A stretch of 64,000 nt of DNA from Sphingomonas sp. Y38-1Y (GTDB lineage Bacteria; Pseudomonadota; Alphaproteobacteria; Sphingomonadales; Sphingomonadaceae). The position numbers and the translations under genes were made by a program. Positions 17,891 to 26,686 of this stretch are shown piece after piece (positions within the stretch are counted from its first letter, which is position 1; each line of letters opens with the position of its first letter). The notes under the pieces were generated by a model that did no database searches, was not told the origin of the DNA, and saw only the letters and a list, made by a program, of their open reading frames with translations. The stretch is taken from assembly GCF_032391395.1 (NCBI RefSeq), contig NZ_CP135916.1, positions 124,001 through 188,000 on the forward strand, written 5' to 3'.

Positions 17891-19519
17891 TTGGAAGCCG
17901 TCTCGATCAGCCTGTTCCTCCTGCTGGCGGTGGTGGTCAGTGGGGCCGTCGCGCGGATGCTGCCGATCTCGGTCCCGACCCCCTTGGTCCAGATCGCGCT
18001 GGGCGGGCTGATCGGCCTGTCGACCTCGTACCGCGTCGAGCTCGATCCCGAGCTTTTCCTGTTCCTGTTCCTGCCGCCGCTCCTGTTCCTCGACGGCTGG
18101 CGCATTCCCAAGGACGAGCTGTTCAAGGACCTGCCCACCGTCGTCGAGCTGGCGCTGGGCCTCGTGCTGCTGACCGTCGTCGGCATGGGATTCTTCATCC
18201 ACTGGATGATCCCCGCAATGCCGCTGGCGGTCGCCTTCGCGCTCGCCGCGGTCGTCTCGCCCACCGATCCGATCGCGGTGTCGGCGATCGCGGCGCGGGT
18301 GCCGATCCCCAAGCGGATGATGCACATCCTGGAAGGGGAATCGCTTCTCAACGACGCCTCCGGCCTCGTCTGCCTGCGCTTCGCCACTGCCGCGGCGATG
18401 ACGGGCACGTTCTCCGCCGGGGCGGCGGCGGTCAATTTCCTGTGGGTCGCAGGCGCGGGGCTCGCGATCGGCGTCGGCCTGACGCTCGCGGTCTCGCGCG
18501 GCAAGGCATGGGTCACGCGCCGGTTCGGCGAGGACACCGGCTCGCAGATCCTGGTCAGCCTGCTGATCCCGTTCGGCTCCTATCTGCTGGCCGAGCATTT
18601 CCACGCCTCCGGCATCCTCGCCGCGGTGAGCGCGGGCGTGACGATGACCTTTGCGGAGCGGACGCGCCAGACGCTGGCCATCACCCGCATGCGCCGCAAT
18701 TCGGTGTGGGACACCATCCAGTTTGCGCTCAACGGCATCATCTTCGTGCTGCTCGGCGAACAGCTTCCCGCGATCCTGGCGGGGGCGAAGCAGACCGTGG
18801 CGCTGACCGGCCACGCATCGCCATGGTGGCTCGCGATCTATATCGTCGCGATCGTCGCCGGGCTGGCGCTGCTCCGCTTCGGCTGGGTGTGGGTCTCGCT
18901 TCGCCTGACCATCCTGCGCCGCAAGCCACAGGGCATGGCGGTCAGCCCGGATTGGCGTCTGGTCGCGACGACCTCGTTCGCGGGCGTGCGCGGGGCGATC
19001 ACGCTGGCGGGTGTGCTGACGCTGCCGCTGACGCTGGCGGACGGGACCGGGTTCCCGGCACGCGACCTGGCGATCTTCCTTGCCGCTGGCGTCATCGTCG
19101 TGTCGCTGATCCTGGCGACGGTAGCGCTGCCGATCCTGCTCAAGGGATTGACGCTGCCCCCCGAACCCTCGCGACAGGCGGAAGAGGACGCCGCCCGCGT
19201 CGCCACCGCCAAGGCGGCGGTCCGCGCGATCGAACGCCACCAGCACGCGCTGGCGGAGGCGCATGAGGATCCCGACATCTTCGCCAGTGCCGGCGTGCGC
19301 GTGATGGACTTCTATCGCGACCGCATCGACGGCCTTGCCGGCGAGGGATCGGACGCGGTGAGGACGCAGGAGAAGCTGGCGTCCGAAATGCGGCTGGTGG
19401 GGATCCGGGCCGAGCGCGAGCAGCTCGACGGCCTGGTCCGCGAACGCGCGGTCGGCAGCGAAACCGCGCGCCGGCTGATCCGCGAACTCGACCTAGCCGA
19501 GGCGCGCCACCGGGGATAG
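17891..19519 (+). CDS. CPA1-family Na+/H+ antiporter
   Basis: I place the start at TTG 17891 (GCGGAGAAACC before it), giving 542 aa that begin MEAVSISLFLLL, matching the usual short N-terminus of the family. About 12 membrane segments include the hallmark SPTDPIAVSAI and EGESLLNDASGL motifs of NhaP/CPA1 exchangers. A cytoplasmic helical tail rich in Glu, Arg and Ala (about 440-542) follows the last membrane segment. It exchanges Na+ or K+ for protons across the inner membrane in pH and salt homeostasis. The ribosome site is buried in a leader hairpin, so translation may be conditional. It is monocistronic. Confidence 0.92.
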   Translation: MEAVSISLFLLLAVVVSGAVARMLPISVPTPLVQIALGGLIGLSTSYRVELDPELFLFLFLPPLLFLDGWRIPKDELFKDLPTVVELALGLVLLTVVGMGFFIHWMIPAMPLAVAFALAAVVSPTDPIAVSAIAARVPIPKRMMHILEGESLLNDASGLVCLRFATAAAMTGTFSAGAAAVNFLWVAGAGLAIGVGLTLAVSRGKAWVTRRFGEDTGSQILVSLLIPFGSYLLAEHFHASGILAAVSAGVTMTFAERTRQTLAITRMRRNSVWDTIQFALNGIIFVLLGEQLPAILAGAKQTVALTGHASPWWLAIYIVAIVAGLALLRFGWVWVSLRLTILRRKPQGMAVSPDWRLVATTSFAGVRGAITLAGVLTLPLTLADGTGFPARDLAIFLAAGVIVVSLILATVALPILLKGLTLPPEPSRQAEEDAARVATAKAAVRAIERHQHALAEAHEDPDIFASAGVRVMDFYRDRIDGLAGEGSDAVRTQEKLASEMRLVGIRAEREQLDGLVRERAVGSETARRLIRELDLAEARHRG

Positions 19520-19534
19520 CGGGCGCCGTCCCGC
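19519..19534. terminator. Short hairpin between convergent genes
   Basis: GCGGG (19519-19523) and CCCGC (19530-19534) form a 5-bp stem with a 6-base loop beginning on the last base of the antiporter stop codon and followed by CCTTTC. It is short and lacks a T-run, so terminator function is only possible. Confidence 0.3.
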
Positions 19535-19557
19535 CCTTTCGATCCCGCCTCCCGCGT

Positions 19558-19665
19558 TCAGTCGTGGAACACGGCGACGGTGATGGCGACGATCCCGACC
19601 ACCGCCGCGACGATCGCCAGCACGAACCACCAGGGCGGCCGCTTGCGCTGTTCGTTCTCGGTCAT
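19558..19665 (-). CDS. 35-aa single-pass membrane peptide
   Basis: A 35-codon frame (ATG 19665, TGA 19558) encodes a basic N-terminus (MTENEQRKRPP), then one hydrophobic helix (WWFVLAIVAAVVGIVAITV) and a short VFHD tail. AAGGAG lies 7 bases before the ATG, an optimal ribosome site, and the gene begins 26 bases after the stop of the KefB-like antiporter gene on the same strand. The topology, strong ribosome site and co-direction argue that it is real. I do not recognise the family; small membrane peptides next to transporters are often accessory subunits or regulators, which is inference here. Confidence 0.65.
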   Translation of the reverse strand: MTENEQRKRPPWWFVLAIVAAVVGIVAITVAVFHD

Positions 19666-19691
19666 GTTCGGCTCCTTGGTAAAGCGCCCGG

Positions 19692-21338
19692 TCACGGGCG
19701 GGACACGCCGGCCTTGCCGCCGGCCAGTTCGGCCATGCGCAGCGCGATCTCGCGCTCGCCCATCACGACGTGATCGGCCCCGTTCTTCTCGAGATTGACG
19801 ACCTGCTCGTCCGAATGCGCACGGGCGATGATGCGCAGCGCCGGACTCGCGGCGCGCGCGCGATTGGCGATGACGCCCGCTTCATACCCCTCCGGGATCG
19901 CCACCAAGAGTGTCGACGCGCCGGACAGGTCGGCGCGGGCGAGCACCGCGGCATCGGTCGCGTCGCCGCGCACGCCGTCGAACCCCGCCTCGCGCGCGTC
20001 GCGCAGCACGTCGGCCTGATCCTCGACGATCACGACGCGGTAACCGGCGTCCTTCATCTGCGGCGCCAGGATGCGGCCGACCCGGCCGAAGCCGACGAGC
20101 ACGATGTGCCGCGCCGTGCTGGGCGGCGGCGCGGCCTCGTCCGCCTCCGGCGCGGCCGAGCGCCCGGCCTTGACGATCAGCGCGAAGATCAGCGGGTTGA
20201 GCAGGATCGACAGGATCGCGCTCGCCAGGATGAGGTCGCGCGCCTCGCCCGGCAGTGCGCCGAGATTGCTGCCGAGCCCGGCCAGGATGAACGAGAATTC
20301 GCCGATCTGCGCCAGGCTGGCCGCGATCGTCAGCGCGGTGCGGTTGTCGTGGCCGAACGCGCGGACGATTGCCCACGCCGCCACCGACTTGCCGACCAGA
20401 ATGATCGCCAGCGTCGCGATCAGCGGGCCGGGCTGCTCCACGACGACCGCCGGGTCGAACAGCATCCCGACCGAGACGAAGAAGAGCACGGCGAACGCGT
20501 CGCGAAGCGGCAGCGTCTCCTCCGCCGCGCGGCGGCTGAGCTGCGTCTCGCCCAGGATCATGCCGGCGAAGAAGGCGCCGAGCGCGAACGACACGTCGAA
20601 CACGAACGCCGCGCCGAACGCGACACCCAGCGCGATCGCCAGTACCGCAAGGCGAAAGAGCTCCCGCGAGCCGGTATGCACGACCCAGTGGAGCGCCGCG
20701 GGGATCACGCGCCGGCCGACGATCAGCATCAGCGCGAAGAAGCCCGTGACCTTGAGCGCGACCGCGCCCATCGACCGCAGGATCTCGCTGCCCCCGGCGC
20801 CGTCGGGATTGTTCTGGATGGCGACGATCGCGGGGAGGAGGACGAGCGCGAGCACCATCGCCAGATCCTCGACGATCAGCCAGCCGATCGCGATCCGCCC
20901 GCGTTCGGATTCGATGAGGTTGCGGGCCTGGAGCGCCCTCAAAAGGACGACGGTGCTGGCGACAGACAATGCCAGGCCGAAGACGATGCTGGCGATCACG
21001 CTCCAGCCGAGCGCGATGCCGAGCCCGGCGCCGAGCGCGGTCGCGACGCCGATCTGCGCGATCGCGCCGGGAATCGCGACCCGGCGTACCGCGAGCAGGT
21101 CGCGCAGCGAGAAATGAAGCCCGACGCCGAACATCAGGAGGATGACGCCGATCTCGGCAAGCTCGGCCGCGAGCCCGGCATCGGCGACGAAGCCCGGCGT
21201 GAACGGCCCGACACAGACGCCCGCGACCAGATAGCCTGCGATCGGCGAGATGCGCAGACGATGGGCGATGGCGCCGGCAAAGAAGGCGAGCACCAACCCG
21301 ACGACGATCGTCCCGATCAGCGGGGTACTATGCGGCAT
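19692..21338 (-). CDS. Cation:proton antiporter, KefB/YbaL-like (CPA2)
   Basis: The 548-aa protein starts at ATG 21338; the frame extends upstream but only into low-quality Arg/Pro-rich sequence. About 12 membrane segments form a CPA2 exchanger domain (ISPIAGYLVAGVCVGPFTPG near the N-terminus, SLAQIGEFSFILAG near residue 340). A C-terminal RCK/TrkA-N domain begins near residue 410 with the Rossmann motif VLVGFGRVGRIL. The layout is that of YbaL/KefB K+ or Na+/H+ antiporters gated by nucleotide or glutathione-type ligands. No KefF/KefG partner is visible; the small membrane peptide follows it. Confidence 0.92.
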   Translation of the reverse strand: MPHSTPLIGTIVVGLVLAFFAGAIAHRLRISPIAGYLVAGVCVGPFTPGFVADAGLAAELAEIGVILLMFGVGLHFSLRDLLAVRRVAIPGAIAQIGVATALGAGLGIALGWSVIASIVFGLALSVASTVVLLRALQARNLIESERGRIAIGWLIVEDLAMVLALVLLPAIVAIQNNPDGAGGSEILRSMGAVALKVTGFFALMLIVGRRVIPAALHWVVHTGSRELFRLAVLAIALGVAFGAAFVFDVSFALGAFFAGMILGETQLSRRAAEETLPLRDAFAVLFFVSVGMLFDPAVVVEQPGPLIATLAIILVGKSVAAWAIVRAFGHDNRTALTIAASLAQIGEFSFILAGLGSNLGALPGEARDLILASAILSILLNPLIFALIVKAGRSAAPEADEAAPPPSTARHIVLVGFGRVGRILAPQMKDAGYRVVIVEDQADVLRDAREAGFDGVRGDATDAAVLARADLSGASTLLVAIPEGYEAGVIANRARAASPALRIIARAHSDEQVVNLEKNGADHVVMGEREIALRMAELAGGKAGVSRP

Positions 21339-21441
21339 CGGCGCCCTCCCGATGACCGGACGGGGCGCTTTGCAGAATGGAAAAGAACACGAACGTCTCC
21401 CGGCCAGAACGATCCCGCCGCGCCTGGGCGCAGCCCGTCGA

Positions 21442-21804
21442 TCACGCGGCGGCGGGCGGTCCGCTGGGAACGATGGCCGAGAGGAAGCCGCGCAGCGGCG
21501 GCCCCCTTGCGAGGTAGCGGCGCAGCACCGGTCCGTTTGGCGCGGGGGCGGTGACGATCGCGACGGGCGGTGCCGCCGGCGTCGTCGGGGGCAGGATGGC
21601 GGACGTCTCTGCGGCCAGATCGATGCCGCGGGTGACGGTGGAGACGTCGGCGGTGGTCGCCCCGAACGCCGAACCGCGCACATGGCCTGCCGCGACGGCA
21701 GCCGGCGCCAGCGCGTGCGTCGCCGCGACCATCAGCATCAGCAGCGCCGCTAGACGCACGGCCGATCGCTGGAGCGCGGGGATGAGAGACCAGACGGCTT
21801 TCAC
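21442..21804 (-). CDS. Small exported hypothetical protein
   Basis: I propose GTG 21804, giving 120 aa: a basic start (KAVWSLIPALQRSAVRL), a hydrophobic signal or anchor segment (AALLMLMVAATHALAPAAVAA) and an Ala/Pro/Thr-rich mature part ending LRRYLARGPPLRGFLSAIV. The frame is open to 21978, but the extra part reads as random Arg/Ser/Ala sequence. No ribosome site is obvious at 21804, so the start is uncertain. I do not recognise the family. It lies 103 bases upstream of the KefB-like gene on the same strand, so co-transcription is possible. Confidence 0.45.
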   Translation of the reverse strand: MKAVWSLIPALQRSAVRLAALLMLMVAATHALAPAAVAAGHVRGSAFGATTADVSTVTRGIDLAAETSAILPPTTPAAPPVAIVTAPAPNGPVLRRYLARGPPLRGFLSAIVPSGPPAAA

Positions 21805-22068
21805 ACGATCAGGATAGGTCGTGCGGCACCAAAACGCCACCCGCGCAGCGCCGTTCGCCGCGGCTACGCCGCTCGCTCCGCATGATAAAGCTGCCGACAC
21901 GCCTCGATCAAAGACGAGTGATCGACCCAAGGCTCGTCGGCTCGGGGCGCGCAAGGTCGAACAGGCACTCGGCACCACGAGCCGGTGGGAAAATGAGCGG
22001 CACGCTTGAACTCAGGCGGTCTATCCGGGCAAATTGCGGGTCGGATACGAGCGCATGAGGACGAAACG

Positions 22069-22521
22069 ATGCTGCGTCTGATGTTTTCAGGTCCCCTTCG
22101 GCTCGAGCCGCTGAGCCATGCGCTGCTCCGCATCGGCTATGGGCTGACGCTTGCGACGCATGGCTGGCCCAAGCTGCTCGGCCGGCCGCACGGGTCGATG
22201 GCGGACCCGATGGCCGGATCGGTGCGGTTGATCGACAGCGTGCTCGGCCTCCCCTTCGCGCCGCAGGTCGGCGTGTTCATCGCGGTGCTGGAGGGGGTCG
22301 GCGGGCTGATGCTGGCAGCGGGGCTGGCGACCCGGCCGCTCGCGATCACGTTCGCGATCCAGATGGTGTTCATCTGCCTGGCGATGGGGCCGACCTATCC
22401 CTGGATCGATCGCGGCATCGAATACCCGATCATCCTGGGACTGGTCGGGGTGGCGATCGCGATGCGGGGGAGCGGACCGGCGGCGATCGACCGGATGATC
22501 GCCGCGCGGCTCGCCCGTTAG
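22069..22521 (+). CDS. DoxX-family membrane protein
   Basis: The 150-aa protein starts at ATG 22069 (GAGGACG before it; in-frame codons further up lack support). Four hydrophobic segments and the motifs LLRIGYGLTLATHGWPKLLG and GVGGLMLAAGLATRPLA match the DoxX family of small inner-membrane proteins linked in other bacteria to redox and thiosulfate/quinone reactions. The exact role here is unknown. Its TAG (22519-22521) overlaps the TAA (22518-22520) of the convergent TonB receptor gene, so the two genes share two bases and have no spacer. Confidence 0.88.
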   Translation: MLRLMFSGPLRLEPLSHALLRIGYGLTLATHGWPKLLGRPHGSMADPMAGSVRLIDSVLGLPFAPQVGVFIAVLEGVGGLMLAAGLATRPLAITFAIQMVFICLAMGPTYPWIDRGIEYPIILGLVGVAIAMRGSGPAAIDRMIAARLAR

Positions 22522-24692
22522 AAGTCCATGTTGACCGCGAGCATCAGGCGGCGCCCCTCCTGATTGATCGCATAGGCGGGCGCGAACACCGTCGTCGGCG
22601 CGGCCGCCGTCCTGCTCGCATAGGGCTCGTACACGGCATAGTCGGTGTCGAGCAGGTTCCACAGCGTCGCCGACAGCCGGAACTCGGGCGTCACCTGATA
22701 CGAGCCGCCGACGTGGAATAGCTCGTAGCCGCGGAAATCGCCGAGCGCGCGCTGCTGGTCGTTGTTGCCGCGATACCGGCTGGACCGGATTTCCGCACGC
22801 GTCCACAGGCTGCCGCGCTCGCCGACCCGCCAGCGCAGGTTCGCGTTGACCATGTGCGCCGGGATGCCGACCAGCGGCTGACCCTGCTCGGCACCGCTCA
22901 GCTGCTCGGTCTCGGTATAGGTGTAGTTGGCGGCGAGGGAGATGGCGCCGCCGAGCTTGAGCCGGCCGGCCGCCTCGATCCCGCGCGTGCGCGCCTTGTC
23001 GATGTTGATCGACTGGCCGAACAGGTCGACCGCCGGAAACGCGCCGACGTCCAGGCAGCCGGGGCGCCCCGGATTGCCGGCGAACTGGCAATTGGGGATG
23101 CCGGGGCCGGCGGCGATCTTGTCGTCGAAATCGTTGTTGAACAGCGTCACATTGCCGCTGAACGCCCCGTGATCGTCGAAATAGACGCCGGCTTCATAGG
23201 TGGTGCTGGTCTCAGGCGTCAGCGTCGGCGTGCCCAGCAGCGGAATGCGGCCCTGCCCGCCGAAGCCGATGATCCCCTCCGCGATCTGTTCGACGCGCGG
23301 CGTCTTGAACCCGCGACTGACGCCGCCCTTGATCGTCAGCGAGCGGTTGACGTTCCAAACGCCGTAAGCACGCGGCGACCATTTGTCGCCGAAGGTCGAG
23401 TGATTGTCGTACCGCGCGCCGCCGGTGAGGTTCAGCCCCGGCGCCAGCGTCAGCGTCGCCTCGGCAAAGCCGGCCCATTGGGTGAAGGTGAACGGCTCCG
23501 GCGCGACCCCTTCGACCAGGCGGGCATGCCAATATTGCCCACCCACGGTGAAGGCGACCGGGCCCTGCCTGCCGGCAAGGCGCGTGTCGACGATGTCGTT
23601 GCGCGCCTCCAGCTCGCGCGGGCTACCGGGCACCCGGCCCGGGGTGCCGTTGGGAATCAGCCGGCCGATCGTTTCGGTGTCGTTCCGCGTCAGCGTCGTG
23701 TCGAGCGTGCCGATCGGGCTTCGCCAGCTATGCGCCGCGACATAGTTCGACCGGTTGAACCGCTGCTCGGGCGCATAGCCGCCCGACCCCAGCGTGCCGA
23801 GCTGCCCCTCGCTATTGTCGTAGACCTGCTCGTTGCGATCATATTCGAACCACAGGTCGTTGTCGGCGTGCGGCGTCAGCGAAATCCGCCCGCCATAGGA
23901 ATAGACGTCCGACCGCACGGGATTGCGCCCGAGCGTCAGCGCGGGATCGCCGGGGATGACGATGTCCGATCCGTCGCGGTGGAACACGCTTCCCCGCAGC
24001 GTCAGGCCGACCAGATCCTCGACCACCGGCCCCTGCGCGAAGCCGTTGATCGACTGGATGTTGCCGAAACGGTCGTCGCCCTGGATCGTGCTTTCGGCGG
24101 TCGCGGTGCCGACCCAATGGTCGCCGACCTTGCGCGTGATGATGTTGACCACCCCGCCCATCGCGTCCGAGCCGTAGAGCGTGGACATCGGCCCGCGCAC
24201 TACCTCGATCCGGTCGATCGCGGAGAAGGGCGGCAGGAAGCTGGTCGAGGTTTCGCCGAAGCCGTTGGGCGTGACGCCGCCGGGCGGGTTCTGGCGGCGA
24301 CCGTCGATCAGCACCAGCGTATAGTCGCTCGGCATGCCGCGGATCGAGATGTTGAGGCCGCCGGTCTTCCCGGCCTCGCCGCCCACGTCGATCCCCTGCA
24401 CGTCGCCCAGCGCCTCGGCCAGGCTGCCGAACCTTTTCTCCTCCAGGTCGCCGCGATCGAGGACGCTGATGCTTGCCGGCGCCTCGACGATCCGCTGCGC
24501 ATAGCCCGCCGCGGTGACGACGATCTCCTCGCCGCGCTCGCGATGCCCGGCGGCGCCGGTCGCGTCGGCGAAAGGCGTTTCGGCGTCATCGGTAGCGCTT
24601 GTCTGCTCCTGGACCTGCATCGCAAAGGCCGGTGCCGCGGAACACAGGAGAAGCGCCGTCAGCAGTCGAAGCTGCGCCGAGAGAGTGACCAT
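22518..24692 (-). CDS. TonB-dependent receptor, FepA/CirA-like
   Basis: The 724-aa receptor starts at ATG 24692 (AAAGGGA upstream) with a signal peptide ending APAFAM. The TonB-box region is EIVVTAAGYAQRIVEAPASI. The plug contains ISIRGMPSDYTLVLIDGRRQNPPG, a long insert and VVRGPMSTLYGSDAMGGVVNIITRK. That string matches the enterobactin/colicin I receptor branch rather than the RGPQGTL type. A Cys pair (NCQFAGNPGRPGCLD) sits in a barrel loop. It probably imports a catecholate-type ferri-siderophore; ligand and iron control are inferred. A 25-bp dyad lies 33-57 bases before the start. Confidence 0.92.
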   Translation of the reverse strand: MVTLSAQLRLLTALLLCSAAPAFAMQVQEQTSATDDAETPFADATGAAGHRERGEEIVVTAAGYAQRIVEAPASISVLDRGDLEEKRFGSLAEALGDVQGIDVGGEAGKTGGLNISIRGMPSDYTLVLIDGRRQNPPGGVTPNGFGETSTSFLPPFSAIDRIEVVRGPMSTLYGSDAMGGVVNIITRKVGDHWVGTATAESTIQGDDRFGNIQSINGFAQGPVVEDLVGLTLRGSVFHRDGSDIVIPGDPALTLGRNPVRSDVYSYGGRISLTPHADNDLWFEYDRNEQVYDNSEGQLGTLGSGGYAPEQRFNRSNYVAAHSWRSPIGTLDTTLTRNDTETIGRLIPNGTPGRVPGSPRELEARNDIVDTRLAGRQGPVAFTVGGQYWHARLVEGVAPEPFTFTQWAGFAEATLTLAPGLNLTGGARYDNHSTFGDKWSPRAYGVWNVNRSLTIKGGVSRGFKTPRVEQIAEGIIGFGGQGRIPLLGTPTLTPETSTTYEAGVYFDDHGAFSGNVTLFNNDFDDKIAAGPGIPNCQFAGNPGRPGCLDVGAFPAVDLFGQSINIDKARTRGIEAAGRLKLGGAISLAANYTYTETEQLSGAEQGQPLVGIPAHMVNANLRWRVGERGSLWTRAEIRSSRYRGNNDQQRALGDFRGYELFHVGGSYQVTPEFRLSATLWNLLDTDYAVYEPYASRTAAAPTTVFAPAYAINQEGRRLMLAVNMDF

Positions 24693-24724
24693 GTGATCCC
24701 TTTATGAGAATGCATCGCAATTGC

Positions 24725-24749
24725 ATGACCACTGCGCAGCGTTGGTCAT
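24725..24749. promoter_or_regulatory. Nested dyad upstream of FepA/CirA-like receptor
   Basis: ATGACCA (24725-24731) and TGGTCAT (24743-24749) form a perfect 7-bp inverted repeat that contains the palindrome CTGCGCAG (24732-24739). It lies just upstream of the receptor ATG at 24692 (reverse strand), a normal operator position. It does not look like a Fur box. Confidence 0.4.
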
Positions 24750-24877
24750 CACGTCAACTCGATCGGTCAGCAGAAACAAAATGTTACGGAGGGGTTGGCC
24801 GTTCTTCACGACCGGACAGCAGCGATCGGCACGCCGCCGACGCGGCGCGCGACCTTAAATCCCGACCCCTGCGGCGG

Positions 24878-25321
24878 TTAGCCGGCGATCGCCTTCCAGA
24901 TCGTCACGGTGCCGGCATCGCCATCGACGCGCACCCGGTCGCCGCTCTCGATCAGCGTCAAGGGATCGCCGTCGAGGTCGGTGACGGAGGGCACGCGCAT
25001 CACCACGCAGCCGAGCGCGACCTTGGTCGTCATCGTCGTGAACACCATGCCGATCGGTGCGGTGCCGGCGAGCCGGGCGGTGTGGAACACGCCGGACCAG
25101 CCCGACGATCCCTTGGCGCCGGGAAAGACGAGGATCTTGCCGGCGAAGCTCACGCCCTTCAGCTCGTGGCGCGTCTCGATCACCGTGCCCGTCATCGCAG
25201 CGACGCCGCCCCAGCCGGAGATCGTCTCGCGCGTGACCAGCGCCTCGCCCTCGACGATGCCGCCGACGACCCTGCGGCCGGTGAGGACGATCGGCGGGCG
25301 CTCCAGCGTGAGCTCGCTCAT
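24878..25321 (-). CDS. Aconitase X small (swivel) subunit
   Basis: The 147-aa protein starts at ATG 25321, overlapping the stop of the large subunit (ATGA). It carries the swivel-domain hallmarks of two-subunit aconitase X: TISGWGGVAAMTG (about 33-45) and ILVFPGAKGSSGWSG. Aconitase X enzymes are Fe-S dehydratases; characterised members act on cis-3-hydroxy-L-proline or, in archaea, on mevalonate 5-phosphate. With the large subunit it should form a heterodimeric dehydratase. The substrate here is probably different, given the sugar-acid enzymes around it. Confidence 0.88.
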   Translation of the reverse strand: MSELTLERPPIVLTGRRVVGGIVEGEALVTRETISGWGGVAAMTGTVIETRHELKGVSFAGKILVFPGAKGSSGWSGVFHTARLAGTAPIGMVFTTMTTKVALGCVVMRVPSVTDLDGDPLTLIESGDRVRVDGDAGTVTIWKAIAG

Positions 25322-26613
25322 GCCGCCAGCCTCCCTGCCCATTTGCTCGTACACGCCGCGTCGATGCACTCGGCGGTCGTGCCGTACCAACCCTCGATCC
25401 CCATGATCGCGGGCAGGTAATGGACCTGCTTGGCGCTATCCAGCGCGGCGACGCGGGTGCCGGGCGGCACCGCCTGGCTGATCGAGGAACAGGTGTCGGT
25501 CATCAGCCGCGCACCGGCGCGCTCCAGGATGCGGGTGAAGCCGCTCGCGCCCGCGGTCGCCTTCACCGCGCGCGAGGTGAAGATCCACAGCGCCGAGTTG
25601 GCGGAGACGCTGCGCCCCTCGATCAGCTGCGCAGCCTCCGCAATCTGCTCGATCGAGTAATGCGGACAGCCGAGCATGACGAAGTCGACATCGGTCGACG
25701 CACCGACGCTGTTGAGCCGCTCGTATGTCCGCGCCCGCGCCGCCGCGTCATAGACGAAGGTCTCGCCGGGATTGCCGCCGCCGAACGCGTGCTCGGCGGT
25801 GGGCGCCTCGGGCGTGATGCCCGCCATGTGGTACATCTCGACCCCGCCCGACGACGCCGCCGCGGCGCCGAAATGCTTGTGGCGAATGAGGCTGGGCGAC
25901 CCGATCGCGCCATCCAAGACGGGGATCGTGTCGAGCACCGCGTCGCCGGTGAAATAGCCGAGCATGCCCCATTCGAACACGTCGTCCACCGGTACCTCGA
26001 CGCGCACCGCATGCTGCCCGCGCCGAAAGTCGTCGCGGTGAAAGCCCCAGTCCGGGATGCGCTTGGTCAGCATCGCCGCCGACGTCGACTCGCGTCCCTC
26101 GCAATTGGTGCGTCCGCCGATCACCGAGTTGCAGAAGACGACCGCCGAGCTTTCCATCCAGGCGCAATGCTCGCCCATCACGGGGACGTTGCCGGCCAGA
26201 TAGGGCGTGCAGGTCTTCAGCACCTGGATGCCGTGTGCCGCCACCTGCCCCTCGTCATAGACGAAATTGTCGTGCTGCGCGTCGGTCATGCCCTGCTCGC
26301 GCCACAGCATCGGGTCCATGCCGCCCTGAAGGTGACAGGCGATGCCGGCGTTCATCCGCGGCACGTCGACGACATCGTCCGAATCGAGGTCGAAGCGCGA
26401 GAAGATCGCGCGGTAATCGCCGCCATCTTCCTTGTAATAGTTCTTGAGCCAGGGCGTCGAGGAGCCCGGGACGCCGGCGATGTTGTTGGTCTCGACCAAG
26501 CGATCCGCGCCCAGCGCCTCGGCATAGCGGATCAACAGGTTCATCGCGCGCGCGGTCGCGTCGCCCTGGGCGCCATCCAGCATCGCGCGCTCGGCATCGG
26601 TGAGTTGGACCAC
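25318..26613 (-). CDS. Aconitase X large (catalytic) subunit
   Basis: The 431-aa protein starts at GTG 26613 behind AAAGGAG. It has the full length and layout of the aconitase X catalytic subunit: VQLTDAERAMLDGAQGDATARAM at the N-terminus, TNNIAGVPGSS near residue 42, KTCTPYL, MLGCPHYS and TDTCSSISQ as candidate Fe-S Cys sites, and SKQVHYLPAIMG near the end. The segment TNNIAGVPGSS differs from the SAHVSG-type segment I recall in proline-type members, which hints at another substrate. A GRTAGC dyad lies 17 bases upstream, so the pair can be transcribed separately from the rest of the operon. Confidence 0.88.
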   Translation of the reverse strand: MVQLTDAERAMLDGAQGDATARAMNLLIRYAEALGADRLVETNNIAGVPGSSTPWLKNYYKEDGGDYRAIFSRFDLDSDDVVDVPRMNAGIACHLQGGMDPMLWREQGMTDAQHDNFVYDEGQVAAHGIQVLKTCTPYLAGNVPVMGEHCAWMESSAVVFCNSVIGGRTNCEGRESTSAAMLTKRIPDWGFHRDDFRRGQHAVRVEVPVDDVFEWGMLGYFTGDAVLDTIPVLDGAIGSPSLIRHKHFGAAAASSGGVEMYHMAGITPEAPTAEHAFGGGNPGETFVYDAAARARTYERLNSVGASTDVDFVMLGCPHYSIEQIAEAAQLIEGRSVSANSALWIFTSRAVKATAGASGFTRILERAGARLMTDTCSSISQAVPPGTRVAALDSAKQVHYLPAIMGIEGWYGTTAECIDAACTSKWAGRLAA

Positions 26614-26629
26614 GATCGCTCCTTTGGTC

Positions 26630-26643
26630 GGTAGCTTGCTATC
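26630..26643. promoter_or_regulatory. GRTAGC dyad before acnX genes (candidate MarR operator, site A)
   Basis: GGTAGCTTGCTATC is a near-perfect dyad of GRTAGC half-sites around two bases. It lies between the MarR gene and the aconitase X genes, 17 bases before the GTG. A 13-of-14 match is found at 33685-33698. Confidence 0.55.
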
Positions 26644-26686
26644 TCTTCAACATACGATCCGCCGCCGGCCAGGGCAGCCGCGACCG

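Noticed and set aside
21864..22133. Reverse-strand 89-codon frame before the DoxX gene
   Set aside because: It overlaps the DoxX start region, has Ser/Arg/Pro-rich composition and lacks a ribosome site.
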